Origin: Charina bottae
Lineage: Eukaryota; Chordata; Lepidosauria; Squamata; Charinaidae
Assembly (NCBI GenBank): GCA_023362775.1
Contig: JALMGJ010000002.1
Span: 54,406,914 to 54,470,913 of the forward strand
Length of the DNA: 64,000 nucleotides
Direction: 5' to 3'
The position numbers and the translations under genes are program-made. The notes below the pieces were generated by a model. That model had not been told where the DNA came from. It saw only the letters and a list, made by a program, of their open reading frames with translations, and did not search any database. Positions within the stretch are counted from its first letter, which is position 1, and every line of letters starts with the position of its first letter. Below, one piece after another: positions 34,201-43,399 of the stretch.

Positions 34201-35441
34201 TGCCCAATCTGCATCTGTAAACCCTAGTTTTGGATTGTCTGCAGCCGGTAGCTTTAGTTTTAGGTATATAGACCCCCTTCAGGTACCTCCCCACCCGCTT
34301 AATACCAGTCCAGTCTCTCTGTGTGGGTGTGCTAGTCTTTCTACATAGAATGTTTACTGCAGCTGCTATGTCTGGCCTAGTGGTAGTGGCTAGATACAAT
34401 AGCTTACCTATGGCACTTTTATAGCCGTTGTTCTATGGTAAGAGTTCACTAGGTTCCTGTTGCTTGTGGAAACCTGTTTCCATTGGTGTTGGCATAGGAT
34501 TGGCATTTTGCAGTCATAAGCTTTCCAACAGTTCTAGGATCTTTTGCTTCTGGCTTAGAAGAAAGCTTCCATCTTCTTCTTCTTCAATCTGTATCCCCAA
34601 GTAGTAGCTCGCATTGCCCAGATGCTTGACTTCTACTTCTTTGTTCAGGTTGGACACGATTTCATCAAAGTCTCCTTTGTTATTATGGCAGATCATCAAA
34701 TCATCCACATAACAAAGAATGTACAGCTCTCTGCCATTTCTGTCTTGTGTAGAGACAGGGATCAGCTTGGCCTTGAACAAAACCTTGGTTAAGAAGTACT
34801 TGGTTCAACTTCTTATTCCATGCTCTTGCTGCTTGCTTCAGGCCATAAATCCCCTTCTGAAGTTTGCAAATGAGTTGCTGTATCTTGGGATCAGCGAAGC
34901 CTGGAGGTTGTAGCAGGTACAGTTCTTCCTCTATTTCTCCATGCAGAAATGCAGATTTTACATCTAGGTGTTCAACACTTATGTTCCTGGAAGCTGCTAG
35001 ACTCAGGAGCATTCTGATTGTGGTATGTTTTACAACAGGAGCAAAACATTCATCATAATCAAGTCCATATTTTTCTGAAGAGCCTTTTGTAAGTAGCCTA
35101 GCTTTGTACCTTTGTACTTCTCCATTTTCATCTTGTTTGGCTTTGAAAACCCATTTGAATCCTATGGCTTTCTTGCCTTTTGGTAGTTTTGTCAAAGTCC
35201 ATGTTTTGTTCTTGTGAAGAGCTTCTAGCTCTTCTTGTGCTGCTTTCTTCCACTTGCTTGCTTCACCTGGTAGCATTTGCTGCACTTGGTTCCACGATGC
35301 AGGTTCTTTCAGTAACGACAACCTTGCAAGGTAGGTAAGTCTCAGCTGGAACTCCTTTGTTGGGTCGTGATGAGCGTCTTGGAGCAGGTTCAGGAGTGGC
35401 ACTTGGTGGTTCAACCCCGTCTGCATCCTCGGCCTCATCAT
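34187..35441 (-). pseudogene. Copia reverse transcriptase, frame-broken
   Basis: It would copy element RNA into DNA in the virus-like particle. From 35441 downward on the minus strand: EPASWNQV, KAAQEELEALHKNKTWTL, KAIGFKWVFKAKQDENGEV, YDECFAPVVKHTTIRMLLSL, ISVEHLDVKSAFLHGEIEEE, QPPGF and LQKGIYGLKQAARAWNKKL. After a frame shift near 34745 come LYILCYVDDLMICHN (YVDD catalytic box at 34700-34711) and HLGNASYYLGIQIEE. ATTTRPDIAAAVNILCR follows at about 34340-34396. These motifs are standard for copia RT. At least one shift separates the palm Asp (LDVKSAF) from YVDD, so no full enzyme could be made. Confidence 0.93.
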
Positions 35442-35481
35442 CTGACTCTGGTGGAGTTTCTGCCTGGGCTTCTATCTCCCT

Positions 35482-36350
35482 CTAGGTTGGTGTGATGGTT
35501 ATGTCTTTGGATGTTGGGCTAAACATCTCAAGCTTGTAACTGCCGCTGTTGGTTTCTGCATAGTCATCATCAGCATTACTATGGTAGCCTTTCTCTCGTT
35601 CATCGAAGTACACCACTCTCCATGTGCTTACTTTTCCTGTCTCTGGGTTCAGGATTCTGTATCCCTTGCTTCCTGGAGCGTACCCGATCATGATGGCTTC
35701 TTCAGCTCTGGGGTCTAGTTTGGATCTTTTTTCTTTCAGTATGTGTGCATAAGCTTTGGATCCACTCTCAGATGCTTTACACTTGGTTTGTGTTCATGCC
35801 ATAGCTCAAAAGGTGTTACCTCGTTGGTTTTGGTTGGCAGTATATTCTGTAAGTATGTAGCTGTCAAAACAGCATCTGCCTAGTATTTGTCAGGCAGATC
35901 TGCTTCTAAAAGCATACTTCTTACCAGGTCCATTAGTGAGCGATTTTTCCTTTCAGCAAAACCACTTTGTTCAGGTGTGTATGGAGTGGTTAGTCTGTGT
36001 TCTATGCCTAGCTATGTTAGGTATGTTTGCATGGTTTGTGAAATGAACTCACCCCGTTCAATCGCTCTGGAGGGCTTGAGGGGTTCTGTTGAACTTGTCG
36101 GTCACCATGGCTACATACACTTTCAGCATGCCTGCTGTTTTGGATTTCTCCTTCATTAGGTAGGTTACACAGTATCTGGAAAAATCGTCTATAAAGCATA
36201 AAACATCTTTATTTCCGCCCGCTGATGCTTGAAGAGGTCCACACAAATCAGTGTGGATAAGTTCGAGTGGCTTTGTTGCCTTTCCTTTCCTTTTGTTTAG
36301 GCATGGCTTGTTGCTTTTCTTTGATGCATATCATACATTTTGACTGGCAT
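35482..36350 (-). pseudogene. Copia integrase, frame-broken
   Basis: It would insert the DNA copy into the genome. On the minus strand KCMICIKEKQQAMPKQK (end of the HHCC zinc domain) comes first. GGNKDVLCFIDDFSRYCVTY belongs to the DDE core, with the first catalytic Asp just before it in the LCGP region. QALQSD carries the second Asp, and GFAERKNRSLMDLVRSM carries the catalytic Glu. A four-base excess right after the second Asp (about 36058) breaks the frame before GEFISQ. The C-terminal end keeps GYAPGSKGYRILNPETGKV and RVVYFDERE, the typical copia GKGR-like domain. Further stops occur between the pieces. Confidence 0.9.
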
Positions 36351-36639
36351 TTATCACGGTTGCTTATTTCAAAATCTCTTACCATGCCTTCAGTTTTCAT
36401 TATTAAAATTGCGTTAAAATCACGGTGCGCAAAACACCTGTGCCAGGTGGTGGCGCTGTTGTCCTCCTTTTGCTGCCATTAGGCGAGGCTGACATCTGGT
36501 GGCGGTTCACAGTGTACTTGGTAAACGCCATCTTTTTGAAAACCTGTAACATAAATCTTTTCTACACTGGTGACTTTACATTGTCCATTAGCATTAAAAA
36601 TCACATCAAAACCTTTGTTATTCAATGTTGAGACACTCA

Positions 36640-36880
36640 GTAAATAGGCTTATAATTTTGGTACATTGTAAACATCTGTTGGCACAAGATCTTTGTGTTC
36701 ATTTCCACTGATGCATCGCAATGGCACACTTCCTTTTCCTTGAATCAAAATTGAACTGCCATCTGCTAATGTTATGCTTCCTTCTGTGTTTTCACTTAGC
36801 TCACAAAAGTCACATTTATTCCCACATAGATGTCTGCTGGCCCCTGAATCAATTACCCATTGTCTAGGACTTTCATTAGT
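36640..36880 (-). pseudogene. Copia aspartic protease, with an internal stop
   Basis: It would cleave the Gag-Pol polyprotein. WVIDSGASRHLCGNK holds the catalytic D-S-G triad (36836-36853), followed by ITLADGSSILIQGKGSV and VYNVPKL. A TAA stop comes directly after VPKL, and LLSVSTLNNKGFDV continues in the same frame. The stop thus replaces a single residue of the conserved VPxLxxNLLSV segment. The WxxDSGAS-H signature is the copia form. Confidence 0.9.
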
Positions 36881-37700
36881 ATCACCTCTATAAGCAGTGT
36901 ATAAAGCCTTCTCATGTTTAAAAGATTTTTCTTTGGAAAAAAAATTCTTCTCTTTATTTCTGCAGAATCTTGCAATGTGACCTGGCCTCTTACATGAATT
37001 ACAGACAATGGCCTTTTTGGGTTTTGATGAGTCACTAATTGCTCTAGCTCATGTTTACCCTTCATTGCTAGGTAATCAATGTCTCTGCTATGCACTCTAC
37101 TGTTATGAAAATTCTCTTGCCTCCGACATTCCGATCTAATGGCTCCTAGAAGCTGAGAAAAATTCTTGCCTTCTAAATTCAAACCAGCAACGAATGGAAA
37201 GTCTATTTGGTAATGTGCTTAGCAAAAAAGACGTCTTAAGTTTTTCATTCATGAGATTCTCAACTGTGCTCAGCCGATCAGATTCCCTGTATTCTGATCA
37301 GGTGGTTGTTTACATTTCCACTGTCTTCCAAATTACATGCATGCAGTTCTCGCAACGAAGAAATCACTTTCTGATCATCAGCTTCGAAATATAGTGTGCA
37401 TACATTCTCAATCATTTCCTTAGGAGTGGAAATATTTTTAATCTCTGCTAATCTGTGAGATGGAAGAGATGTAGCAATGAAAATTTTAGCTCTCTTATCC
37501 TTTTTCTTCCATTGTTTATTGGCTTCCTCCCCATCCTTTGGTTTTGTTTCTGGTGAATCCAGAGCATCCAAACGATCTTCAAAATCTAGCTGCATCCTTA
37601 AACTGAATAGCCATGCTGAGTAATTATCTTCAGTCAGTTTTGGTATGGGGGGGCTCCTCTTTCTCCATTGTTTAGAGAGAGGGGAGAAAAATTTCTGAAC
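36853..37700 (-). pseudogene. Copia Gag with zinc knuckle, frame-broken
   Basis: Gag builds the particle that packages the RNA. Minus-strand pieces include DFEDRLDALDSPETKPKDGE, WKKKDKRAKIFIATSLPSH, FEADDQKVISSLRELHACN and SECRRQENFHNSR. A CCHC zinc knuckle, CNSCKRPGHIARFC (36962-37003, C-x2-C-x4-H-x4-C), is in a different frame from the flanking ORF. Order and motifs match copia Gag (UBN2-like). The N-terminal start is uncertain because the 37.6-37.8 kb part is decayed. Confidence 0.85.
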
Positions 37701-37817
37701 TTAGTTTTTAAAATGTGCAAGTGGCTTCCCTTTCAGTGGCTGTGAGGCCAACAAAAAGAAACTTTTCAAGAGATCAGTACTGCACTGGTTTGTACTGGTC
37801 TTGTACTGGTTTTTGTA

Positions 37818-37832
37818 CTGTGTCCGTAACCC
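37818..37832 (-). promoter_or_regulatory. Copia primer-binding site resembling an initiator-Met half-tRNA site
   Basis: Directly after the 5' LTR on the minus strand, with one base between, lies GGGTTACGGACACAG. Drosophila copia uses GGGTTATGGGCCCAG here, complementary to the anticodon arm of initiator tRNA-Met, so that a cleaved tRNA half primes synthesis. Twelve of 15 bases agree. The position and match suggest the same priming mode; the three differences may be decay. Confidence 0.6.
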
Positions 37833-37833
37833 T

Positions 37834-37999
37834 TGATGGAGTTTTGAAGGTTAATAAAAGAAATCCAAGCAGCTAACAACAATCTTGCAGAGTAGAAGCG
37901 TGAACCAGCAGGGAACTTGCACTTTAAGCTTAATTACGTTCAGAAATAAATTCAGTCTTCACACATTAGTTAGATGAAGAAAAATAGAGATAGCTTACA
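37834..37999 (-). repeat. Copia element 5' LTR
   Basis: 166 bp, minus-strand ends TGTAAGC...CCATCA. It is identical to the other LTR except at three positions (ACTCC/AATCC, AGTGTG/AGCGTG, AACTAG/AAATAG). It is followed on the outer side by TTTATTCAG, shared for only three bases with the sequence inside the other LTR. Confidence 0.95.
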
Positions 38000-38000
38000 T

Positions 38001-38548
38001 TTATTCAGTTCATTTATTCATTTATTACATTTAACATATACATCTATATTTGCATTAAAAAAAGAGGGGAAAGGCACTTTACCAATTCCTCATACCAACC
38101 AATTACAAATAATCTAGTGTAAATTCACCAAGATGATCTCCGTCAGTGGAGCCATTTAATGTGAGTAAATTGAATTTATTCACCATTTTTGCAAGGCATA
38201 GTCCTGCGTAGTTAGATCAGTTATCTTCAGACAATCGCAGGAAGGGGGTGCAGACTGAGTTATTCTCTTGAATTGGTGGGTATTGATGAAATTTAGTATA
38301 TAATGTAAAAATTATATACTAAAATCTGTTGTTTTGTTTGCTGAATATTTTTCAATTAAAAGCTGTAGAACCAGACATTGATCAATAGTGCCTCTGCCTT
38401 CTCTAAAACCAGCCTGCTCTTCTGCTATCAGGTTTCCCTGATCCAACCAAGAGGGTACTGGCACTTTAAAATAAGATAGCAAAACTCCCTCAGACAATTT
38501 CAAGGACTTTTTATCAACAGAGCCTCTGCCAGAGAAAAATCTAAGCAA
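38001..38548 (-). mobile_element. LINE of unassigned clade: 3' part with RT fragment
   Basis: Minus-strand reverse-transcriptase fragment at 38312-38548. KVPVPSWLDQGNLIAEEQAG and FREGRGTIDQCLVLQLLIEK match the LINE motif around (N/E)-x-Q-x-G-F-R-x-x-x-x-T-x-D-x. The remainder down to about 38001 has no clear frame and ends in AATAAATGAATAAATG, a probable 3' tail. Everything between the RT fingers and the 3' end is deleted. A perfect 13-bp inverted repeat, TTTAGTATATAAT (38292-38304 and 38311-38323), sits where the coding part stops. It abuts the plus-strand ORF1/endonuclease part at 38549. Confidence 0.65.
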
Positions 38549-39555
38549 ACTACTTGATCAGCCCACAACTACACAGCTGGCAAATGATTCACTAGAAGAA
38601 AGCCTGATTAACTCCTTCAGTGCTCTGTCAGACACAAGACAGGCTGATATACTTAAGAGACTAGATGATCTAAGAGAGTCCCTAATGACAACCTGTCAAA
38701 CAGCCAAGCCATTAATAAATTTCACCTTACGAAATATACAAATATTACGAAATTTCCATCACAAGCAACAATGTCAATGCATTCCTGGAAAGGAGCAACC
38801 CTTTTGGACTCTCACAGCTGATATGATAAATCAAGATCTACAAAAAAATTAAGGTAGCGCCTGACATGGAGGACTTCACCACTCCTAACTCACATCCTAA
38901 TAGCCCTCTGAATCTTCAAGAAGCCTCAAAAACAAAAATTCTTGTAGTCGCACAGGTCCATGAGCAGCCCCCTGAAAATCTCAAGCCCGAATCTCAAGAA
39001 GATAAGTGTATCGGTGGAATCCAGCAGGATTATAAGGAGGATAATGGTAGTCCAGGGCCTATAACAAGAAGATATAACATCATGTGGACCAATGCAAGGC
39101 AAATGCCCTAAAATTTTTAACATGGAACATAGCTGGTTGGTATCGCAATAGAGATCTCAATCACTTCGACCCCTTATATGATGGGGACATAGTTCCCATA
39201 GTTCCATGTTGCAGGAAACATGGACAACTGATGACCTCCTATTAAATGGATATCACTCATACAAACATGAAGCAATACCGAGCAGAGGACCAGGGCGGAT
39301 GAAAGATGGTTTGGTTATTCTTGTTTCTACTTTTTTAAGGGCAATGCCCAAATCTATTCCCCCATTAGGACAAATAGCTTTGGCCTTACTGCTTGAATTG
39401 GGCAACGCCTCATTGTTAATTATCAATATCTATCTCCCATCGCTACAAAGAAGAGCTGAGGTTAGTGCATCTTGGGTGGAGTTAGAGCAGTACATTGGTG
39501 ATCATCTATTTACAGTATCCTAAGGCAATGGTAATTCTGGGGGGTGACTTCAATG
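38549..39555 (+). mobile_element. LINE of unassigned clade: inverted 5' part (ORF1 end and endonuclease)
   Basis: Plus-strand sequence with KRLDDLRESLMTT-like and CIPGKEQPFWTLTADMINQD pieces and a frame at 38866-39111 (probably ORF1-related). An EEP endonuclease follows: KFLTWNIAGWYRNRDLN (normally the N-terminal Asn of the fold), MLQETWTTDDLLLNGYHSYK (catalytic Glu in QE-W), LLIINIYLPSLQ and VILGGDFNAR (catalytic D-x-N). The protein would nick target DNA. Frames shift between these motifs, and the sequence is cut at GDFNAR by a hAT MITE. Confidence 0.75.
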
Positions 39556-39722
39556 CTAGGTGGCGGCAGCAGTGTCCTGGTGTGCCATGCGAAATCCCAG
39601 AAGCGCTGATGGTCTGTGCGCAGCGGAAGCACAACATCAGCGCTTCTCGGTTTTGACACAACACACCTGGGCCCTGCAGGCGACACAGTATTGTGTCACG
39701 ACACACAGTTTGGAAAGCTCTG
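39556..39722 (-). mobile_element. hAT-type MITE (CAGAGCTTTCC family), one clear end
   Basis: The right end ACACAGTTTGGAAAGCTCTG is at 39703-39722. The interior has AGAAGCGCTGAT and ATCAGCGCTTCTCGG, the same fold-back core as at 20.5 kb. The left terminal repeat is not recognisable; it seems truncated at about 39556. The right flank CCTGACAC does not fit the target pattern of the other copies. Confidence 0.75.
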
Positions 39723-39730
39723 CCTGACAC

Positions 39731-39790
39731 CTTTATTTATTTATTTATTTATAAACATATTTATATCCCGCCCATCTCTAAAGTCACAGG
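39731..39790 (-). mobile_element. L2-like LINE 3'-tail fragment
   Basis: (TTTA)n then ATATTTATATCCCGCCCATC, a minus-strand L2 or SINE tail of about 60 bases. Confidence 0.5.
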
Positions 39791-40595
39791 AATATTTCAC
39801 TATTATGATCCATCTAGATTATATGTAAAAAAAAATTCTCTTTCCATTAAAATTTTCCTTATCTTACTCAGCATGCAATTAAATAAAATGAACCATCTAA
39901 AGCAACTCTGCAAGACAGTAACAAGAGTCTTCTTACTTTGGGGGCAATTTAGCTCAAAGGCATACAGGTTTATGTTCCTCTGTACTGGGCAGCTGGTTTG
40001 GCCACATTTATGAAAATAAAATTCCACTGACCAAATGCAACTGCAATACTGTAAGTAGGAACCAAACTAGACACAACAAACCACAGAACAGTCAGCCTAA
40101 GTTGTCGTAATTTATGTATGTGGTATTTGACTGCAATAGTTTTTGCTGAATGTTAAATTCCTGCCATTGGTACATGAATTGTGTCAGAATTTCAAAGGCA
40201 GCCACATGTAAGGGTACTTCCTTCTTCTCTTACAAGGGTACAAAACAACTTATGCTTATGTTTATATACTCTACCTAACTATGGCAAATGGCTGTTGAAA
40301 AATGGCTGCTACATTTGTACCTTGGATCAAGTATTAAAGTTGCATTGATCCATCAACTATTGTATTATCTACACTGGCATTGTGGAACTTTCATAGATAT
40401 TGTATTATCTACACTGGCATTGTGGGACAATCAGGCACAATCTTTCCCCTATTTTCCTTCCTGCTTTGTCTTCTGTGCCTAGGAAGATTAAGACCATTTC
40501 GCAATCTCAACAACAGCAAGGTAATCTTAACGATCCTCCGTTGGATGATAAAGGGACTTAGAAATTAACATCTCAAATAACCATGACCTAGCCCC
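39791..40595. other. No recognised gene; contains a 40-bp period duplication
   Basis: Unique DNA. TATTGTATTATCTACACTGG followed by CATTGTGG occurs at 40358-40385 and again at 40398-40425, period 40. Nothing else recognised. Confidence 0.5.
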
Positions 40596-40779
40596 AGGTG
40601 CAAGGTCCCACAGCCACCCTAGAAACATATTTAAGGATTCCCTTACTAACTTTGCTCAGACTGAAGAAGCTTCTTGGATAAGGAGCGAAACGTTTCCACT
40701 GAGAAAATAGAAATCCAGTTGACATGATTCAAGCTACAGACAATTCCACCTGGATGACTGAGAACCTTCATCGACAAGA
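40596..40779 (+). mobile_element. Penelope-like terminal repeat fragment
   Basis: Plus-strand relative of the insert at 33.6 kb, extending further upstream: CAGGTGCAAGGTCCCACAGC, then CTGAAGAAGCTTCTTGGATA, AGGAGCGAAACGTTTCCACT, CCAGTTGACATGATTCAAGC and CTGGATGACTGAGAACCTTC. It ends at CATCGACA near 40779, where a minus-strand L2 fragment begins. The upstream limit is uncertain. No RT (GIY-YIG-linked) coding region of a Penelope element is present in the window. Confidence 0.65.
40651..40706 (+). ncRNA. Hammerhead-ribozyme-like motif in the Penelope-like repeat
   Basis: CTGAAGA (40661-40667) fits the hammerhead C-U-G-A-N-G-A box. GCTTCTT / AAGGAGC (40669-40675 and 40680-40686) form a 7-bp stem II with a GGAT loop. 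GAAA (40687-40690) is the second conserved box, followed by the CGTT needed for a minimal ACGU helix III. Upstream TTTGCTCAGA can pair partly with TCCACTGAGAAA as stem I with an internal loop. One extra A between CTGAAGA and stem II departs from the consensus. Hammerhead motifs with minimal helix III are reported in Penelope-like elements. Activity is unproven. Confidence 0.45.
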
Positions 40780-41110
40780 TGAATCTGTATAAGGGCCATC
40801 CTAGCCACAGCTGTTGCCTGTTCTTCAGCAGGTGCTAAGTCCATGAGGACCTCCACTTATTGTGGACCAACACTGCACAGAAAGTGTGATGCTGTCCAGG
40901 ACCAAAGATTTTTTTTTTAGGCAAAAGTCTTCTGAACCCAGAAGCGCTCCATCTTGCCGGGATTAAGCTTAAGCCTGTTTGTACCACTCCAGACCCTAAG
41001 AGCCTCCAGGCACTGGACAGAATCTCAACTGTATGTCCTGTTGTGTCCAGAACTGACAGGTATAATTGGATATCATCAGGGTATTTATGATACTTGACTC
41101 TGTGCCACTG
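40780..41110 (-). mobile_element. L2-like LINE reverse transcriptase fragment
   Basis: Minus-strand YHKYPDDIQLYLS corresponds to the YHQYADDTQLY catalytic box of the 3-kb L2, with P for A. It is followed by a degenerate WRLLG segment and, at 40800-40840, a region parallel to the LLEEQ-AVVARRAFVQL stretch of that element. Frames are broken. Its 3' side stops where the Penelope-like sequence ends. Confidence 0.75.
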
Positions 41111-42620
41111 GACTGTCAATGCAAACTACAATTATTTTAAGAAGCGTATTTTTTATCTACATACATTTCATACAGTCACACTATGTATCAAGTAAAACTT
41201 TGTAAGAATTTTTATAAGTATTCTCAAGAATATACAGGAGTAATAATTCTCTAATGAGGTACACTGTCCTATATAAATGTAGTCCTTCATCATACAGTAT
41301 ATTGAATAAAACCATGTCTTAAAACATTTTGCTTATTTCATAAACATTTCTTTTAAAACTTCATTTTTTTTCTAATTTGCTGGCTGAAAAAGTTGAAAAA
41401 TATGTTGGGGGGGGGGGGAGCCAGAACAATGAGCTGTCTCCCCAAGAAAATTCTGATTTCTTTCCTGGGCCTTCACTTCTGTATCTGCATGGGCATTGTT
41501 CCATAATTTTTTTTCAGAGCTCTCTAGTATGTCTCAATAGTTATAAAAAATCACTGGAAGAGAACGTAAGGAAGTGAAGTGTTGTCTCTATTAGTTCTAA
41601 TGGGATGTTATCTTATGTACATAATGAAATAATAGGTTTATTCTCTTTGCTGGGGTCAAGGTTCTCTGTACATAGGTCATCACAATACACTAACCCAGCA
41701 TTCTCCAAAACACTACCATCTCCATCCACTTACTAACTTTGTAACACATCCAGCTAGGTGACCCAGTATTTCTCCCCAACAGTATTAATCCTGCATATAA
41801 TAATTTGTTTAGCAAAACAGGAGAGAACAAAAGACAGAAAAGGCAGATACACCAATAAGAATGGTAGAAAGAAATATTCTATGTAGTTAGTATGATTCAG
41901 AGTAGGTAGGACAGAAAGGACAAACCAGACTATAGCAACAAAGAAAACTATCCAAAATTCTCATCCAAAGAGATTTCTAACAACATATGGTGGAAGTGTC
42001 ACTTTCTGCAAATATCCTGTGCAGGTGCCAATTTCTCTCCTCTACCCAAGATGCATCCAATAGCTTGAGTGGTATAAGCTCTTAGAATTATTAGTCAGGG
42101 TATACATCTATCCTGATACACATTCTAATTCAATTTGTTAATGAGGAATCTGTCATGCAATCACATCATCTGGACCCTCAAAAGATATTAAATCCCCCTA
42201 CATGGATGGCTCATTGCTGAGTAGCGTGCCCACAGAGTCAGCTTTTCTGCTTCATTAACAAGTCCTGCATTCCCTCTGCTGGAAAAGAAACTATACTGCA
42301 TCACCAGTACAAAGTATACAGTTACTAAAAACAAAACACTGGATTTTTGGAGGCTCCCATATAACTTTCACATAAAAAAAAAACATTCTTCTCATATGCC
42401 CTCCCAATGTAAATTATAGATGGATTTGGCACCTACTACTATAAACCCTTACAATGCTTAACTTCTTTCAGGCAAGGCAGTGACATATAGGCCAGTTAAT
42501 ATTTTTATTATTGCTAAAGTATTTTAAAATCATCCTTCATCCAAATACAATTGATTAAAAAGTGTGACTGAATGAACTACAGAATGAAATACAGTTAACA
42601 TCTTTAAAAGCACAATTGAA
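41111..42620. other. No recognised feature
   Basis: AT-rich unique DNA; a G run lies at about 41406-41418. No supported gene. Confidence 0.5.
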
Positions 42621-42857
42621 TAAAGGCAAAGTTTCTCTTGAGTTGAGTTTAATTTCTGATGACATCATCAGTATATTCAGTAATGGAAACAATACTGAAA
42701 TGGTTTGCCACTGCCTTATTCTAGGACATTTTTCAGTTTCCTAATCTAACCTAAAGCCCTGGGATCTCTTGATGGCCTCCCATCTGAGTACTGAGTACTG
42801 AGTATGCCAAATCTTGCTTAGCTTTTTCAAGATCATCCAAAGTTATCTAGGTACTAT
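42621..42857 (-). mobile_element. 5S-rRNA-derived SINE
   Basis: On the minus strand TGGATGATCTTGAAAAAGCT, AAGCAAGATTTGGC and GATGGGAGGCCATCAAGAGA follow the order of vertebrate 5S rRNA (GTCTGATCTCGGAAGCTAAG... ...GATGGGAGACCGCC). These are its internal promoter and 3' half. GGCAGTGGCAAACCATTTC comes next, then GATGATGTCATCAGAAATTA and a CTCAACTC end similar to the BovB-type tail of the copy at 50.8 kb. A small GTACTGA tandem duplication interrupts the 5S part. This is a SINE, not a 5S gene. Confidence 0.8.
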
Positions 42858-43119
42858 ACTTAGATGGGCACAACTGAATACAATTTTTTTTCAGAAGAAT
42901 TAAAATAGTAATATAACTTATGATAAAAAGCAAAATATCATGCTAAAAACCTTTGACAAAGAAGAAAATCAAGCCTCATCCAGAAATCTAAATATAGAAT
43001 CCCCTTTTCATGTCTTTCAGTGTTCTGGTATTTATGACAGCCACCACATAAAGCTATTTCTGACTCAACTTGAAGTTGAAAATGCACCTCAGTTAAAAAT
43101 AAGACATTTGAGGATACTA
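42858..43119. other. No recognised feature
   Basis: AT-rich DNA with a 68-codon open frame lacking any recognisable motif. Confidence 0.45.
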
Positions 43120-43275
43120 ATCACTGTTCTCTTGAGAAGTCTATAATGTTGGGAAAGGTGGAAGGAAAGAGGGAAGAGGACAACCAGCAGCAAGGTGGAT
43201 GGACTCAACTGCAGTGGCAACGGGTGCACCAAAGACTTGAAGGCCAAGTTGGAAACAGATTGTCCTTGAGTAATC
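43120..43275 (+). mobile_element. BovB-like LINE C-terminal fragment
   Basis: Plus-strand LEKSIMLGKVEGKRE matches the C-terminal BovB segment (LEKMLMLGKVEGKRKRGRP in the copy next door). After a frame change comes RWMDSTAVATGAP-like sequence. It is short and diverged. Confidence 0.65.
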
Positions 43276-43399
43276 TAAGTGTTAATTATGGCACATAATC
43301 AATGCATGGATGAGTTCTTTCTCCAAATCAAATCTATAGACATATGCATATATAGTGTGGATTTCTCAACTTCTGTTATAGAGTTATACATGTGATAGC

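Larger units (their letters stand above)
33156..37999 (-). mobile_element. Ty1/copia-type LTR retrotransposon, defective
   Basis: A 4.84-kb minus-strand element bounded by 166-bp direct repeats. From its 5' side it shows a primer-binding site, gag with a zinc knuckle, protease, integrase, reverse transcriptase and RNase H. Integrase before RT is the copia order; Gypsy and retroviral elements have integrase last. All coding regions carry stops or frameshifts. The LTRs differ at only three positions. No 5-bp target duplication is seen (TATAC on the left, TTTAT on the right). A Penelope-like insertion (33525-33703) lies between RNase H and the 3' LTR. Ty1/copia elements are uncommon in amniotes but known in squamates. 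Confidence 0.95.

Noticed and set aside
33156..37999. Endogenous retrovirus
   Set aside because: Integrase precedes RT, the protease is WxxDSGAS, the RT box is YVDD in a copia context, and no envelope region exists; it is Ty1/copia.
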